Position numbers and translations under genes: made by a program. 64,000 nt of DNA, from contig CAWIUF010000005.1 in NCBI GenBank assembly GCA_963839095.1, positions 124,001 to 188,000 on the forward strand. The letters run 5' to 3'. This stretch comes from Palsa-504 sp963839095 (GTDB lineage: Bacteria > Actinomycetota > Actinomycetes > Streptosporangiales > Streptosporangiaceae). The notes below the pieces were generated by a model. It did no database searches. It had not been told where the DNA came from and saw nothing but the letters and a program-made list of their open reading frames with translations. Numbering within the stretch: position 1 is the first letter of the stretch; every line of letters begins with the position of its first letter. Of this stretch, positions 63,213 through 64,000 are shown piece after piece.

Positions 63213-64000
63213 CCCACGCCGAGGCCTTCGGCCACGGCGGGCTCGGCGGTCGCGCCCTGCTGCGCGGCGGGCACCTCGTCGGTCAGGTCGGCGCCCCTGG
63301 TCTCGCGCGACAGCACCAGCGCGACCACGGTGATCACGCACATCGCCACGACGTAGAGCGACACCGGCACGGTCGAGCCGTAGGCCTTGAGCAGCGCGGT
63401 GGCGATCAACGGCGCGATGCCGCCCGCCGCGACCGAGGCGAGCTGCGCGCCGATCGAGGCGCCCGAGTAGCGGCACCCGGGTGTCGAACAGCTCGGAGAA
63501 GAACGCCGCCTGCGGGCCGTACATCGCGCCGTGCAGCACGAGCCCGATGGTCGTGCCGAGCACGATCGTGCCGAACGACTTCGTGTCCAGCATCGCGAAG
63601 AACACGAACGACCACACCGCCATGGCGATCGCCCCGAACAGGTAGACCGCGCGGCGGCCGACGCGGTCGGACAGCGCGCCCCACAGCGGGATCGTCACGA
63701 AGTGCATGGCCGAGCCGATCAGCACGGCGTTCAGGCCGCCAGGACTTCGGCAGGTGCAGCGCGGTCGTCAGGTAGACCAGGATGAACGCGGTGATCACGT
63801 AGTACGAGACGTTCTCGGCCATCCGGGCGCCCATGGCGATGAGCACCCCGCGCCAGCTGGTGCGCAGCACGTGCGCGATCGGCAGCTGTCGGCGCCGGCT
63901 CCCGCTTCGCCTGCGCGGCCAGGAAGACGGGCGACTCGGTCACCGAGAGCCGGACCCACAGGCCGATCGCGACCAGCACGCGCGGACAGCAGGAACGCCA
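63209..64000 (-). CDS. MFS transporter, metabolite:H+ symporter type (partial, several frameshifts)
   Basis: It runs off the window edge. Four segments in different frames read as one MHS-family transporter. In order from the edge they are: IGLWVRLSVTESPVFLAAQA (frame change near 63890); RMAENVSYYVITAFILVYLT (change near 63740); VTIPLWGALSDRVGRRAVYL, then VLHGAMYGPQAAFFSELFDT (change near 63478); and LLKAYGSTVPVSLYVVAMCV to the stop at 63209. The DRxGRR loop is conserved. Three shifts in 800 bases suggest poor sequence quality at this end or a decayed gene. It is translationally coupled to the PucR gene. Confidence 0.78.

Noticed and set aside
61485..63725. A fused MFS-PucR protein of 746 residues
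   Set aside because: The middle part is arginine-rich out-of-frame translation of the transporter. The true transporter C terminus is in another frame and ends in ATGA at the regulator start.

Overview
The window is GC-rich actinomycete chromosome. HspR with HAIR operators, Lsr2, a DUF5753 regulator/DUF397 pair, a chaplin-like secreted protein, DUF3180, DUF2516 and a ClpC/Lsr2 neighbourhood all point to Actinomycetota. The gene style suggests the Streptosporangiales/Thermomonosporaceae/Trebonia side of the phylum, but I cannot name the genus.

Layout. 1-5.2 kb: pyrE, a frameshifted small gene, an ECF sigma factor fused to a zinc-finger anti-sigma-like domain with a membrane anchor, an NYN-domain protein and a TPR-like protein. 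5.2-12.5 kb: one minus-strand heat-shock operon dnaK-grpE-dnaJ-hspR-clpB with two HAIR operators upstream of dnaK. 12.5-15.5 kb: a hypothetical gene and a membrane Fe-S oxidoreductase read as two coupled ORFs. 15.5-25.9 kb: an accessory, decayed stretch around tRNA-Gly(CCC). It holds a membrane/zinc-finger pair, an XRE-DUF5753/DUF397 pair, dcd, a MazF-type toxin-antitoxin pair, a truncated PIN toxin, an internally deleted cation transporter, a lone Clp N-domain protein and palindromic repeats. 25.9-32.6 kb: mixed metabolic genes (SMP-30, epimerase, alcohol dehydrogenase, HD-domain protein, cytosolic NMT1-like protein, pyrH, ppa) plus an SDR remnant.

32.7-57 kb is a conserved block matching the order of Mycobacterium tuberculosis Rv3628-Rv3585 as I recall it: ppa, dacB, metalloprotease, tilS, hpt, ftsH, folE, folP, folK, DUF3180, DUF2520, panC, coaX, lsr2, clpC, mutY, radA. 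It is modified: folB, panD, lysS and disA are not at their usual places, while a DUF2156 lipid-aminoacylation-type gene and a chaplin-like gene have been inserted. 57-59.7 kb carries a TIM-barrel isomerase, a beta-keto acid cleavage enzyme, an XRE regulator and DUF2516. From about 59.7 kb to the end the content changes to a truncated PHB-depolymerase-like fragment, a secreted alpha/beta hydrolase, a PucR-type regulator and a multiply frameshifted MFS transporter. This tail may be transferred DNA.

At least ten otherwise well-conserved genes, several of them normally essential (ftsH, tilS, grpE, folK, panC), carry single-base frameshifts, often in runs of G or C. This is more consistent with uncorrected sequencing errors than with real decay, so I annotate those genes across the break. 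I do not see a clear, complete, previously undescribed defence or signalling system. The best candidates for a second look are the divergent HD-domain/NMT1-like pair, the membrane/zinc-finger pair facing the XRE-DUF397 module, the lone Clp N-domain protein, and the two strong hairpins plus a 15-bp minisatellite between clpC and mutY.
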